A stretch of DNA of 64,000 nucleotides from Planctomycetota bacterium (lineage in GTDB: Bacteria; Planctomycetota; J058; JAJDCQ01), in NCBI GenBank assembly GCA_029260755.1, contig JAJDCQ010000136.1, forward strand, positions 1-64,000, in the 5' to 3' direction. Shown here one piece after another: positions 9,901-19,100 of the stretch. How positions within the stretch are numbered: position 1 is the stretch's first letter; the number at the start of each line of letters is the position of its first letter. Under the pieces are notes generated by a model. The model did not search any database and had not been told where the DNA came from. It saw nothing but the letters and a program-made list of their open reading frames with translations. The translations under genes and the position numbers were made by a program.

Positions 9901-10471
9901 AGTCGGTCAGGTGGGCGCGTCCGGTCTGCGCGTCGATGAGGATGTTCTGCGGCTTGACGTCGCGGTGGAGGATGCCGTGGTCGTGCGCGTGTTCGAGGGC
10001 GAGGGCGACCTCTCGGACCATCTCGGCCGCGCGACGCGGCGGAAGCGGACCGCTGCCGCCCGGCCCGTCGACGGCATCGGCGAGGGTCCCCCCGGCGACG
10101 AAGTCCATGACGATGTAGGGGCGACCGCGGTCGTCCTGACCGACCTCGTGCACGGCGATGATGCCGGGGTGCCGAAGGCGCGCCGCGGCCCGGGCCTCCC
10201 GGGCGAAGCGCTCGAGGCGGCCGGCCGAGGCGTGCGCCTCGAGCACCATCTTGATCGCGACGTCGCGGCGGAGCGTGGGGTCGTGGCCGCGGAAGACGAC
10301 CCCCATCCCCCCGCGCCCGAGCTCGCCGACGACGACGTAGCGACCGAGCCGGGTCCGCGGGTTGGCGAGGGCGCGCTCGAGATCGGGATCGCCGGCGCCC
10401 GGACGGGGCGGTGACGAGGACCCGGGCGCGGGGCTGGCGGCGCCTCGAGACGCGGGCACGGGCTCGCTCAC
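6998..10471 (-). CDS. Membrane-anchored Ser/Thr kinase with WD40 propeller
   Basis: The product has 1157 residues, starting at GTG 10471. This GTG forms a GTGA overlap with the stop of the preceding kinase gene (TGA at 10470-10468), so the open frame extending further upstream to 11473 is a shadow of that gene. After a Pro/Ser-rich leader the kinase domain (about 42-310) has GRGGMGVV, K74, an intact HRDVKPQN loop, DFGLA and GTPHYCSPEQ. A membrane helix lies near 335-360, followed by a coiled coil (about 360-440) and WD40 blades to the C-terminus, several with WSPDGE or WSDDGR motifs. The architecture matches the 3776-6952 kinase, and the two genes converge, so they are probably diverged paralogues. 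Confidence 0.87.
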   Translation of the reverse strand: MSEPVPASRGAASPAPGSSSPPRPGAGDPDLERALANPRTRLGRYVVVGELGRGGMGVVFRGHDPTLRRDVAIKMVLEAHASAGRLERFAREARAAARLRHPGIIAVHEVGQDDRGRPYIVMDFVAGGTLADAVDGPGGSGPLPPRRAAEMVREVALALEHAHDHGILHRDVKPQNILIDAQTGRAHLTDFGLAREIDGVDRSLTLTGQLLGTPHYCSPEQIRGEQDAVGPRADVFAAGAVLYFALAGEPPFEGESVVEVIGKTIRGDVVPLRRRSANVHVDLETIAFACLESDPERRYPTAGALAADLGRFLAGEPISARPVGRRERVLRWARRNRAFAASLVASAILIAGLLVASGAFAIYSIRKTRRALDEARDARALSDRRRLEAESALARAEAEGERARAAEARASAEARATRRELARALLERGERLLVERRLPEAWAVLAASLALHDDPRARGRIARLREGAPRVRFETPRRALTPRPGASFQPARVHRPIGLIASSPDGRVVVTASDGAPDARVFGVGFGEPRGAIAPSGGSGVAAIGFLADGRLVLGSSGPGGGVEMLTLAPEESGDLAVVERRAVAGPFSAESTLRIGTLAPDGSALVFERRVAPERGSGSRAGRGMWAPTSVERLDLLGGGSASVFTGSEGSPLPMRVDVQPRPSTPAGALVAASSEARVVVIEPETGRQAYEFQMYDSPGGSRQILTAPVAWRPDGRALAFGDEGRLRLHELAEARASGGRSDRELLGGSEREHIASLAWSDDGRRIAIGRIDGVVDVADVTPTGAKSVLRLAGHGTDVDAVAILEGGHTLAALSGGALRLWDLALSRTPMVADGYAGDGGVLWSRTGAGDALIALTLDHELGAWSLSGEFDHPRVIGPRVSTFGARVRDGVVVVGGRSGLAVIDVGSGRQLASGVAHDSPLVGIALAPDGERVATAGSGRVVIWRRVGQRLEQVHAFTVGPPDDEARSLLPLPRSVSWSPDGELLATGGPAGAALWNPATGERVAELASDPRDHSVHFAPREPIVAVATPVGLAVVDVTESEQRFHIELAGGARAVTWSDDGERIAFAVGDSEVRLIDAAGRGLITLDGSSVGRIRGLAFSPDGRAIAIGGTLGVIEVQDLAVLARSPEELLEEATVATRLRYEGDAILEVPGPR

Positions 10472-13400
10472 CGCTTCTTCGCCGGGGGACGCGTCGCGAC
10501 GACCCGCACGCCGAACATGATGTTGCTCGCGGTGGGCTGACCGCTGAGGCGATTCGCCGATCGGAGATTGACGGGCGGAGCGCCGAACCCACCGCTCTTC
10601 ATCACGCGCGTGCCCGTGGGGCCGGCCGGGCCGGTGGGGTCGGTCTGAGCGACGGCGGGGAGGTTGCCGAAGTGATCGCCCGTCCACTCCCAGAGGTTGC
10701 CGGCCATGTCGAAGAGGCCCCACGGATTCGGCTTCAGCGCGCCGACCGGGGCGACGAGCGCGTGGCGGTCGCCCGGGAGCGTGCCGGTGCCCCCGTTCGC
10801 GAGACCGGCCCCGGCTTTGACGTCGTCGCCCCAGAAGAAGACGGTGTCGGTCCCCGCGCGACACGCCCGCTCCCACTCGGCCTCGGTCGCCAGGCGGTGG
10901 ACGCCACCCCCGCCCGCCCCCGCGTCGAGCCAGTCGCAGAACGCCTTGGCGTGGTTCCAGGTCAGGCTGCCGGCCGGCTGATCGTCGCCGTTGAGGCTGA
11001 CGGTGCTTCCGGGGTAGGTGCCGGTGTCGTGGGCGGGCCGGAACCTCCGGAACTGCGCGTTGCTCACCTCGGTCGCGCTGACGTAGTAGCCGCGCGTGAT
11101 CGACACCTCGTGGGCCGTCTCGCCGGGTCGCTGGAGGGTGTCCGAGGCCGGGCTGCCCATCGTGAACCGCCCCGGCGGGATCAACACGAATCGGATCCCC
11201 GTCGCGTCCTCGAACCAGAGCGGCCATCCGCTCTTCTTCGCGAACGCGAGCTGCTCGGGCGCCGGCGTCCACCAGGTCCCCGGCGGGATCTCGACCGTCG
11301 CCGCGTCGGGCTTCTTCCGCTGATACGTGATGGCGACCGTCCGCGTCGTCTCGTGTCCCAGCGGATCCGTCGCGACGATCTCGATCAGGTTCTCGCCGGT
11401 GCGCAGCGGGACGCTCAGCTCGAACGTGCGACCGCGAACCGGGACCTCCTTGCCGTTCACCGTCACCCGGCACCGGTCCTCGTCGAGGCGGCCAATCGCC
11501 TCGAGACGCCGGTCGCGCGCGAACTGCTCCGCCGCTGGCTCGGGATCGAGCGCGATCGTGGGAGCCGTGCGGTCGACGACGACCGAGCGCCGGACCTGCG
11601 CCGCGTTCCCCGCCAGATCCACGCAGTCGATGGCGATCACGTGGTCCCCCTCGGCCACCGGCACGCGGGCGCCGAACGTCCCGTCCGCCCCGACCGGCAC
11701 GTCGAGCTCGCCGATCTTCACCGACGTCGGAGGGTGGTCGTCCACGACCCGACCGGCGACGTCGATGGCGTCCTCGCCGGTCGCGGCGCCCTCCGCCGGG
11801 ACGAGCAGCACGATCTTCGGGGCGACCGCGTCGAGCACGATGTCGACCGACATCACCGTCTCGTGGCCCGCGGCGTCCACGGCGACGAGGGTCATCGGGC
11901 GGGAGGTCTCGGCGCCGAGTGAAGCCGCGGCCGCGAACCCGCCGTCGGGGCGGACCTCGAGCGCGGCGTCATCGACCCGAAGGGTGACCGCCGAGAGATC
12001 TCGGACGACTCCCTCGACGATGAGCTCGGGCTCGCGCGTGAAGAGCGGCCCCTCCCCCCGGGCGAGCTCGAGCGACGGCGGCGTGCGATCGACCATGAAC
12101 CTGGTCTCGGCCCGAGCCTCGTTGCCGGCGGGGTCCCGAACGATGACGGCGAGCGTCCGTTCGCCGTCGCCGTCGGGCAGCGGAACCGAGCCGCCGAACA
12201 TCGCCGGGTCGCTCGCGGCGGCGAGCGTCGTCTCCGATCCGCCGAGGCTGGCCGTGACGGTCACGTCCGGGCCGGCGCGCACGGTCACCGTCAGCTCGCC
12301 ATCGACCGACCAGATCGCTCCCGCCTCCGGCGCGACGATCGTCGGGACCGGCGCGCTCCGCATCAACGAGACCGTGGCCCGGGCGAGCGCCGTCCCGCCG
12401 GCGTCGGCCGCGCACACGATCTCGTGTGCGCCGTCGGCGTCGGGCAGGGTGACGATGCCGTCGAAACGCCCATCCCGGACGGGAAACCGCCGGCCGTTCA
12501 CGAAGACGACCGCGCCCGCGTCGGCGCCGTCGCGCTGCAGCTCCACCTCACCCTCCACGGCGAGCTCGCGCTCCGCGGTGATCAGGCCGTCCTTCGGCGC
12601 CGTCAGCCTGGCCGAGGTGACGACCGCCATCGCCGGAGTCGTCGCGACGGGACTCTCCCCGACCTCGGACGCCGATCGCGAGCCGAGCACACCGATCGCG
12701 ACCACCGCGATGACGACGAGCGCCGCCACCCCGATGACGGCGGGCACCGGAACCCCGGACGATCTCCGAACCCCCGCGTCGCCCGCGCGGATCGACCCCG
12801 ACGTTCGAGCGCGACGGCGTGACGAAGCTCGGGGAACCCGCCCCGACGACGCTTTCGCGGCGCGTCCGGACCGACCCTCGCGGTTCCGGCGAGGCGCCCC
12901 CTCGACGGCAGCCGGGCCAGGGGCTGCGGGCCCGGGGGGTGCGGGGGCTGCGGGCATCGGCCCCGGCGCCGCGACGGGAGCCATCGCCGCCAGCGCGGCG
13001 GCGAGCTCCGTCGCCGTCGGTCGGCCGCCGGCGGTCTTCTCGAGACACCTCGCGATGAGGGGTCCGAGCGGTTCCGGCGCGTCGGCTCGCGCCGGCATCG
13101 CCGGCGGCGGATCCGTCAGGATCCGCTCGAACGTCTCGACCGTCGACGCCGCGACGAACGGCGGCGCGCCCGCCACGGCTTCGTGGAGGATCGCCCCCAG
13201 GGCGTGGATGTCCGTGGCCGGCCCGACGGCTCCGGGCCGGCCGTTGATCTGCTCGGGCGCCATGTAGGCCGGCGTGCCGAGCGCCTCACCCGTGATCGTC
13301 AGGCGCGAGGCGCTCTCGCTGTCACACGCGAGGCCGAAGTCGGTCAGGACGGGCTGGTCGCCAGCGGCGATCAGGATGTTCGCCGGCTTGACGTCCCGGT

Positions 13401-13884
13401 GGACGACCCCGTTCGCGTGCGCGTGCGCCAGCGCGATCGCGACCTCGCGAACGATGCGCAGGACGGAGTTCAGCGGGGGCTGCCGGAGCAGCCGTCGCTC
13501 GAGCGAGTCCCCCTGGATGTAGTCCATGACGATGAACGGGTCGCCCGCGTGCTCGCCGAGATCGTAGACGGTGACGATCCCGGGGTGGGCGAGGCGACCG
13601 GCCGCGCGCGCCTCCTGCGAGAACCGCGCCACGTCCTCGTCCAGGACGCCCGCCCGCGCCGGCAGGATCTTGAGCGCGACCACCCGCGCCATGACGGGAT
13701 CCCACGCCCGATGGACGACCCCCATGCTCCCGCGACCGACCTCGGAGAGGCGGACGTACCGCCCGACGAGGCGCGAGGGATCGGCGGTCGCCGCGGCGAC
13801 CTCGACGGCGAGGCCGCCCGGCGGGGCGGCGGCCGACGACGCTCCCGGCTCGGGGGCATCCGCGGGTAGGGGCTGCAGCGTCAC
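10468..13884 (-). CDS. Ser/Thr kinase with Ig-like domains and C-terminal FGE-sulfatase (SUMF1-like) domain
   Basis: From GTG 13884 the product has 1138 residues. The kinase domain carries GRGSMGVV, K72 in VALKIL, H162 and D164 of HRD, D182 of DFG and GTPAYMAPEQ. A membrane helix lies near 383-408. About five Ig-like or Big domains follow, with recurrent V-DRT-P linkers. The C-terminal 250 residues are a formylglycine-generating-enzyme-type fold, recognised by PPGRFTMGSP, ATEVSNAQF, EAEWERACR, GNLWEWTGD and RSANR. I see no obvious paired active-site cysteines of true FGE, so a binding role is more likely. An in-frame ATG exists at 13920. I prefer GTG 13884 because TATAAG (13891-13896, minus strand) sits 7 nt upstream as a -10-like box. 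Confidence 0.85.
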   Translation of the reverse strand: MTLQPLPADAPEPGASSAAAPPGGLAVEVAAATADPSRLVGRYVRLSEVGRGSMGVVHRAWDPVMARVVALKILPARAGVLDEDVARFSQEARAAGRLAHPGIVTVYDLGEHAGDPFIVMDYIQGDSLERRLLRQPPLNSVLRIVREVAIALAHAHANGVVHRDVKPANILIAAGDQPVLTDFGLACDSESASRLTITGEALGTPAYMAPEQINGRPGAVGPATDIHALGAILHEAVAGAPPFVAASTVETFERILTDPPPAMPARADAPEPLGPLIARCLEKTAGGRPTATELAAALAAMAPVAAPGPMPAAPAPPGPAAPGPAAVEGAPRRNREGRSGRAAKASSGRVPRASSRRRARTSGSIRAGDAGVRRSSGVPVPAVIGVAALVVIAVVAIGVLGSRSASEVGESPVATTPAMAVVTSARLTAPKDGLITAERELAVEGEVELQRDGADAGAVVFVNGRRFPVRDGRFDGIVTLPDADGAHEIVCAADAGGTALARATVSLMRSAPVPTIVAPEAGAIWSVDGELTVTVRAGPDVTVTASLGGSETTLAAASDPAMFGGSVPLPDGDGERTLAVIVRDPAGNEARAETRFMVDRTPPSLELARGEGPLFTREPELIVEGVVRDLSAVTLRVDDAALEVRPDGGFAAAASLGAETSRPMTLVAVDAAGHETVMSVDIVLDAVAPKIVLLVPAEGAATGEDAIDVAGRVVDDHPPTSVKIGELDVPVGADGTFGARVPVAEGDHVIAIDCVDLAGNAAQVRRSVVVDRTAPTIALDPEPAAEQFARDRRLEAIGRLDEDRCRVTVNGKEVPVRGRTFELSVPLRTGENLIEIVATDPLGHETTRTVAITYQRKKPDAATVEIPPGTWWTPAPEQLAFAKKSGWPLWFEDATGIRFVLIPPGRFTMGSPASDTLQRPGETAHEVSITRGYYVSATEVSNAQFRRFRPAHDTGTYPGSTVSLNGDDQPAGSLTWNHAKAFCDWLDAGAGGGGVHRLATEAEWERACRAGTDTVFFWGDDVKAGAGLANGGTGTLPGDRHALVAPVGALKPNPWGLFDMAGNLWEWTGDHFGNLPAVAQTDPTGPAGPTGTRVMKSGGFGAPPVNLRSANRLSGQPTASNIMFGVRVVATRPPAKKR

Positions 13885-13949
13885 GCATCTCTTATAGGCA
13901 ATGTCCCCAGGGGAGCGCATGCAGGGGCCTCGATCGGGTAGAGTCCGGC

Positions 13950-15089
13950 ATGCCCGGGAATCGCTCCGCGGCCGATGTCGTCGTCCTCGGAGCCGGCGGC
14001 GTCGGCAGCGCCGCCCTCTTTCATCTCGCCCGGCGCGGGCACCGCGTCCTCGGGCTCGACGCGTTTCCGCCCGGGCACGACCGAGGCAGCTCGCACGGCG
14101 AGACCCGGATCATCCGGCTCGCCTACACCGAGGGCCCGGACTACGTCCCCCTCCTGCGGCGAAGCTACGAGCTCTGGGACGAGCTGGCCGCCGCCTCGGG
14201 AGAGCGGCTGTTCCACGAGAACGGACTGCTCCAGGTCGGGCGCGCCGACGGCGGGCTCGTCGAAGGCGTCCTCCGCTCTGCGCGGGAGCACGACCTCGCG
14301 CTCGACGTTCTCGATGCGGCCGAGGCCGCGGCGCGCTTTCCTGGTTTCGTCGTGCCGGACGGCTATCAAGCAGTCTTCGAGCGGCGCGCCGGCGTCCTCC
14401 GGGTCGAGCGCTGCGTCCTCGCCCATCTCGACCTCGCCCGGGCGGCGGGCGCCGAGCTACGGCAGGAGCGCGTCCGCGGATGGGCGCGCGAGCGCGATGG
14501 CTTCCGGGTCGAGACCGACGCGGGCGTTCACCTCGCCGGGCGGCTCGTGATCGCCGCGGGCGCCTGGGCGGCCGATCTCGTGCCGGAGCTCTCCGGGCGC
14601 CTCACCGTCACCCGTCAGCCCGTCTTCTGGTACCCGACCGACGATGCGCGCTATCGAGCCGATCGCGGAGCGCCTCCGTTCATCTACGACCTCCCCGGCG
14701 GCCTCTTCTACGGCGTGCCCGCCCTCGACGACGACGGGCTCAAGGTCGGACAGCATCGGCAGGGCCGAGTCGTCGATGATCCCCTCGCCGTCGATCGCGA
14801 CCTCGATCCGGCGGACGCCGTCGAGCTCGAACGATTCCTCGCCGCTCACCTCCCGGGCGTCTCGCGGCGTCGCACCCGCCACGCGGTCTGCCTGTACACC
14901 AGGTCGGCCGACGAGGACTTCCTCGTCGGCCGCGTCCGCGACGTGCCCGGGGCGTGCTTCGCCGCCGGCCTCTCGGGTCACGGGTTCAAGCTGACGCCCG
15001 TGCTCGGCGAGATCCTCGCGGACCTCGTCGAGGGGGAGACGACGCACCCGATCGCGTTTCTCTCGCCGAGCCGCCTCGGCCCCTCGTAG
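13950..15089 (+). CDS. Monomeric sarcosine oxidase / N-methyltryptophan oxidase family flavoenzyme
   Basis: The product has 379 residues, the usual size for this family. A Rossmann dinucleotide motif GAGGVG is at residues 14-19, followed by the acidic end of the second strand (GLD). SSHGETRIIR is the family signature after the first helix. C314 in CLYTRSADEDF matches the C-x-Y-T-x-[TS]-x-D-x-x-F block, where the FAD is bound covalently in monomeric sarcosine oxidase. GHGFKLTPVLGE at the C-terminus is also typical. It should oxidise an N-methyl or secondary amino acid, releasing H2O2; sarcosine versus N-methyltryptophan cannot be told from sequence. It is divergent from the kinase at 13884 and preceded by TAGAGT at 13939-13944. 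Confidence 0.88.
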   Translation: MPGNRSAADVVVLGAGGVGSAALFHLARRGHRVLGLDAFPPGHDRGSSHGETRIIRLAYTEGPDYVPLLRRSYELWDELAAASGERLFHENGLLQVGRADGGLVEGVLRSAREHDLALDVLDAAEAAARFPGFVVPDGYQAVFERRAGVLRVERCVLAHLDLARAAGAELRQERVRGWARERDGFRVETDAGVHLAGRLVIAAGAWAADLVPELSGRLTVTRQPVFWYPTDDARYRADRGAPPFIYDLPGGLFYGVPALDDDGLKVGQHRQGRVVDDPLAVDRDLDPADAVELERFLAAHLPGVSRRRTRHAVCLYTRSADEDFLVGRVRDVPGACFAAGLSGHGFKLTPVLGEILADLVEGETTHPIAFLSPSRLGPS

Positions 15090-15098
15090 CCTCCGCGA

Positions 15099-15713
15099 TC
15101 AGCCGGTCCCCTCGACGATCGCCAGGAGCTCGGCGAGGGTCTCCTCCGGAGGTCGGTCCGTCATCACGACGTGCGTTGCGACCGTCGAGCCGGCGCGCAG
15201 CGATGCCTCGAGGTAGTGCTCCTCGAGGGCGCGGAGACGGCCCGCTTCCTCCTCCGAGAGGGTCGCGTCGGCCGTCCTCCGCGCGCGACGCTCGGCCGCT
15301 CGAGCTGCCAGGACGGCCCGACTCCGTTCGAGGTCGTCGCTCGGGGTCAGATGGACGATGACCCGCTCGCCCTCGAACGCCCTCGCGACGCGCGCGCGAC
15401 CGTGCACCTCGGCCACGCCGCCGCCGAAGTCGAAGACGCCGCGCGCGTGGGCCGCGAGCGTCCGCTCGATCGCATCGGCCACGAACGGCGCCTGGTAGCG
15501 CAGGAGCTCGTCGAACGACCCGGCCCGGTAGAGCTCCCGGCCGCGCTCCTCGTCGTAGCCGGCCTCGGCGAAGTAGGTCCACTTCGACGCGTCGGCGTTG
15601 ACGTGGGGAACGCCGAGCGCCTCGGACAGCAGCCCGGCCTGGGTGCTCTTCCCCGCGAGGCGCGGCCCGACGAGATGAACGCGGATCGGCCGATCGGACA
15701 CCTCGTCGGCCAC
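15099..15713 (-). CDS. P-loop nucleotide/shikimate-kinase-like protein
   Basis: The product has 204 residues. A Walker A motif GPRLAGKST spans residues 16-24, followed by a helix and HVNADA, where shikimate and adenylate kinases bind the acceptor. DFGGG near residue 95 and an Arg-rich lid-like helix follow. The size and order of these elements fit a small-molecule kinase of the shikimate or adenylate kinase superfamily. The shikimate-binding residues are not clearly conserved, so I give no symbol. The start is GTG 15713, 3 nt after the stop of the upstream zinc-ribbon gene, so the two are probably cotranscribed. Confidence 0.7.
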   Translation of the reverse strand: MADEVSDRPIRVHLVGPRLAGKSTQAGLLSEALGVPHVNADASKWTYFAEAGYDEERGRELYRAGSFDELLRYQAPFVADAIERTLAAHARGVFDFGGGVAEVHGRARVARAFEGERVIVHLTPSDDLERSRAVLAARAAERRARRTADATLSEEEAGRLRALEEHYLEASLRAGSTVATHVVMTDRPPEETLAELLAIVEGTG

Positions 15714-15716
15714 CGC

Positions 15717-16004
15717 CTACTCGTCCGATCCCTCGTCGTGCTGGCGAGTCACGTCGAACTCGCCGCAGTCATCGCACGCCCAGGCCTCCTTCGTGCCCGT
15801 CGGCGTCTTCATCTTTCCGCGGCCGTGACCCCAGATCGGGATCGGCATCGAGCGAAGATGCTCGGACCCGCAATGGCGGCACTTGAGGCTCACATCGCGC
15901 ATCCACGACGTGCCGCACACCTCGCAGACGATGCGGATGGCATCGCCCTGCCGACTGCCGCGGAGCCGGTCTTCCTCGCCGCAGGACTTGCACTTGAGAC
16001 TCAT
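15717..16004 (-). CDS. Small zinc-ribbon protein
   Basis: The product has 95 residues with three Cys-x2-Cys knuckles (C5/C8, C27/C30, C42/C45) and a fourth near the C-terminus (C77/C80), enough for two zinc ribbons. The C-terminus is acidic. ATG 16004 has a good ribosome binding site (GGAGAGAGG, minus strand, 16008-16016). A longer open frame runs upstream to 17612, but it is antisense to the large kinase. The role is unknown; such ribbons often mediate nucleic acid or protein contacts. It sits just ahead of the P-loop kinase gene. Confidence 0.8.
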   Translation of the reverse strand: MSLKCKSCGEEDRLRGSRQGDAIRIVCEVCGTSWMRDVSLKCRHCGSEHLRSMPIPIWGHGRGKMKTPTGTKEAWACDDCGEFDVTRQHDEGSDE

Positions 16005-16112
16005 CGACCTCTCTCCATCACGGCGTAGAAGGCGCGGACCGACTGCGTTAGACTCGCCCGTCATTCTACCTCGGCGAGGCCCGACCATGCGCGACGCGCG
16101 TCCCGACACCGC

Positions 16113-19100
16113 TTGAACGCCTACGCCCAGCTCCTCGGCGACGCCGAGGCGTCTCCGGAGACGTTCGTCCGCCACTCGCTCGGCCGGCTCGAGGCGGACT
16201 TCCGCGAGATGGCGCTCCTCGCCCTCGCCGACTGGGAGCGACTCGAGATCGTCACCCCGGCGCTGTTCTCGGCGGTCGCGGGACTTCAGCGCCCGTCGTG
16301 GGGCTCGTGGAACGGCCTCCTCTCCGCTCTCAAGAAGGCGCGCCGCGGCGTGCTGCGCGAAGGCACCGCGGAGGAGCGGGCCGCCGTCGAGGGCGCAGCG
16401 ACCCTCATCGCCGTCCTCTCTCGCCTCGAGGAGAGGCCGCCGCCCGGGCTGACCGAGCGGCTCGCCCCGCTCGGCGAGCTGACCCGAACCTCCCTCGGCA
16501 AGCGGACGCGGGTGAGTCACCTCGTCGCCCTCCCGATCACCCTCCGCAACCGCGTCGCTCACGACGCCCCGACCGACGAGGGCTGGTGGCGCGAGACCGC
16601 GGACGCTCTCCGACCGTTGATCACGTGGCACTCCGAGCACGTCCCTTGCGCCTTCGCCTGGGCGGGCGAGACCTTTCCGGCCCCGTGGTTCCTCGTCGCC
16701 GAGGGCGAGACCCTGGCGTGCAACGGCCTCGAGCACGACTACTCGGTTCGCTACGTCTCGATGGACGGAAGGAGCCGCCACGCCCCCGAGCAGAGCCGCG
16801 CGATGCTCCTGGCGCTTCAGCGCCTCCTCGGGAAAGCGGATGCCCGCGAGACCGACTTCAAGAAGCTGCTGAGCAAGCACGCGCCCGAGGAGATCCGCGG
16901 CGTGATGCTCGGCGACTACCTCGTCGGCGCTCCCGTCGGCGAGGGCGGCTTCGCGGTCGTCCACGCCGGGCGGCAGCTCTCGACCGGGCGCAAGGTGGCC
17001 GTGAAGGTGCTCCACGATGGGATGCCCGAGGAGGCGCGCGAGCGCTTCCAGCGCGAGGCGGCCTATCTCTCGCGGCTCGATCAGCATCCCCACGTCGTCG
17101 ACGTCATCGGCTTCGGAGAGGAGACCTGGAGCGCTCCGCGGCAGTGGAGCCTCTCGGACGAGCCGTGGTTCGAGGCGTTCAGCAAGGGCGCCGCCGTCAA
17201 GAGCTTCATCGTGCTCGGCTGGGTCGAGGGCGAGACGCTCGACGCCCTCATCGGCATCGCCCCCGAGCGCCGCCCGGACCTCCGCCAGATCGCGCGCTGG
17301 TTCGCCCAGGCGGCGAACGCGCTCGAGGCGGTCCACGCCTCGGGGATGATCCACCGCGACGTGAAGCCCGGAAACCTCATGGTCGACGATCAGGGCGACG
17401 TCCTCCTGATGGACTTCGGGATCGCGCGGACCCACGACGAGAGTCGCACCCTCGTGACGGAGGCGGGCAGCGCCCTCGGCACCCCCGCCTACATGTCGCC
17501 CGAGCAGATCCGCGCGGCCGACGCCGAGAGCGAGGTCGGCCCGGCGACGGACGTCTACTCGCTGTGCGCCGCCTTCTACGAGCTGTTCACCGCGACCCGG
17601 CTCTACGACCACGACACCGTGGCCGCGGTGACGGTGCGCACGCGCAAGCTCGAGGGCGTCCGTCCCGAGCGGCCGAGCCTCCGGACCCGCGGCCTCCCGT
17701 GGGAGCTCGAGACGATCCTGCTAGGAGGCCTCGAGCCCGAGGCCGCCGACCGCTATCGCTCGGCGGCGGCGCTGGAGCGCGATCTCGTTCGTTTCCTCGC
17801 CGACGAGCCGATCGAGTATCGCCGGCCGTCGCTCTGGCGTCGGATGCAGCTCGGCTACCGTCGCCACCGGCGGGTCGCGAACATCGTCGCGCTCTTCGTC
17901 ATCCTGGCTCTCCTCCTCGCGGTGCAGATCGTCCTGGCGCGCAACGAGGCGCTCGAGAACGCCCGCGCCGCCCGGAAGCAGAGCATCAGGGCCACCGCGA
18001 ACGCCGACCGCGCCGAGGCGAACGCGCGCCGAGCGACCCGTAACGCCGAGATCGCCGAGGAGCGCCTCGCCGAGGCGAACGTCCGCCTCGGCTACGCCCT
18101 CGAGGAGAAGGGGCTCCGAAAGGCCGAGGTCGGCGAGTGGGGACCGGCGGCGGTCCTCCTCGCGGCCGCCCTCGAGCTCGAGGACCTCCCGCTCCGCCGT
18201 CTCGAGGCGCTCCGCGCCCTCGGTCGAGCGAAGGGAGGGACGTGGCGGCGTCGAGCCCTGGGCTCCGGCGGACGCGCCTCCCCCGAGCCGGACGGTCATC
18301 GTGTCGCGGTCGCGTCGCGCGATGGCGTCGCCGTCTGGGACGTCGAGGCGGGGCGCCGGATCACGCTCGTGCCGGTGACGCCCGTCTGGAGCTTTGCGTG
18401 GATGAGCGGCGATCGGGTCGCGATCCGCGCTCCCGGCGGCGTCTCGATCTGGAGCGCGTCGACCGGCGAGGAGCTCGGCCGCTGGCCGCTCTCCTCGCCC
18501 GGGATCGAGGAGAGCAGGGACACGGTCGCGTCCCCGGACGGCGAGCGACTGGCCACGACGGCCGGCAACGGCGTGACCCGCGTCCTTCCCGGGGAGATCT
18601 CCCTCGACGGAGCGCGCGCCATCGCCTGGTCCCCCGATGGATCGGTGATCGCGACCGGGACCGCGCGGGGCGTCGTGAAGCTCTGGGACCCGGGGACCGG
18701 CGAGCAACTCGGCGAGCTGTTCCAGGAGGCGCCGATCCTGAGGATCCGCTGGTCGCCCGACGGACGAAGGCTCGCCGTCGGATGCGCACCAGGCGCGTCC
18801 GGAAGCGGGACGGTCCAGATCTGGGACGCGACCCGGGCGAGTCTCTCCGACATCGAGCGCGTCTTCGCCCCGGCGCGGGTGGCGACCCTCCACGGGTACG
18901 CTCGCGGCGTCTTCGCCCTCCGCTGGTCGCCCGACGGACGGATCCTCGCCTCGGCCGCCGGCGGCGCGGGCCGGATCCGACTCTCGAGGCCGGAGACCGG
19001 CCAGCTCATCGCCACGCTCCACGGCCATCGCCGGGGCGTCACCGACCTCGCCTGGTCGCCCGACGGGGGTCTCGTCGCGAGCGCCTCGACGGACGGCACC

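Noticed and set aside
6998..11473. Extension of the minus-strand WD40 kinase to 11473, giving 1491 residues.
   Set aside because: The extra 334 residues overlap the FGE-kinase gene in another frame and are not protein-like. The GTGA overlap at 10471 gives a better start.
16113..16116. A frameshift joining the short frame at 16087 to the giant kinase.
   Set aside because: The short frame has only nine codons and the TTGA overlap is found at true gene junctions in this window, so no frameshift is needed.
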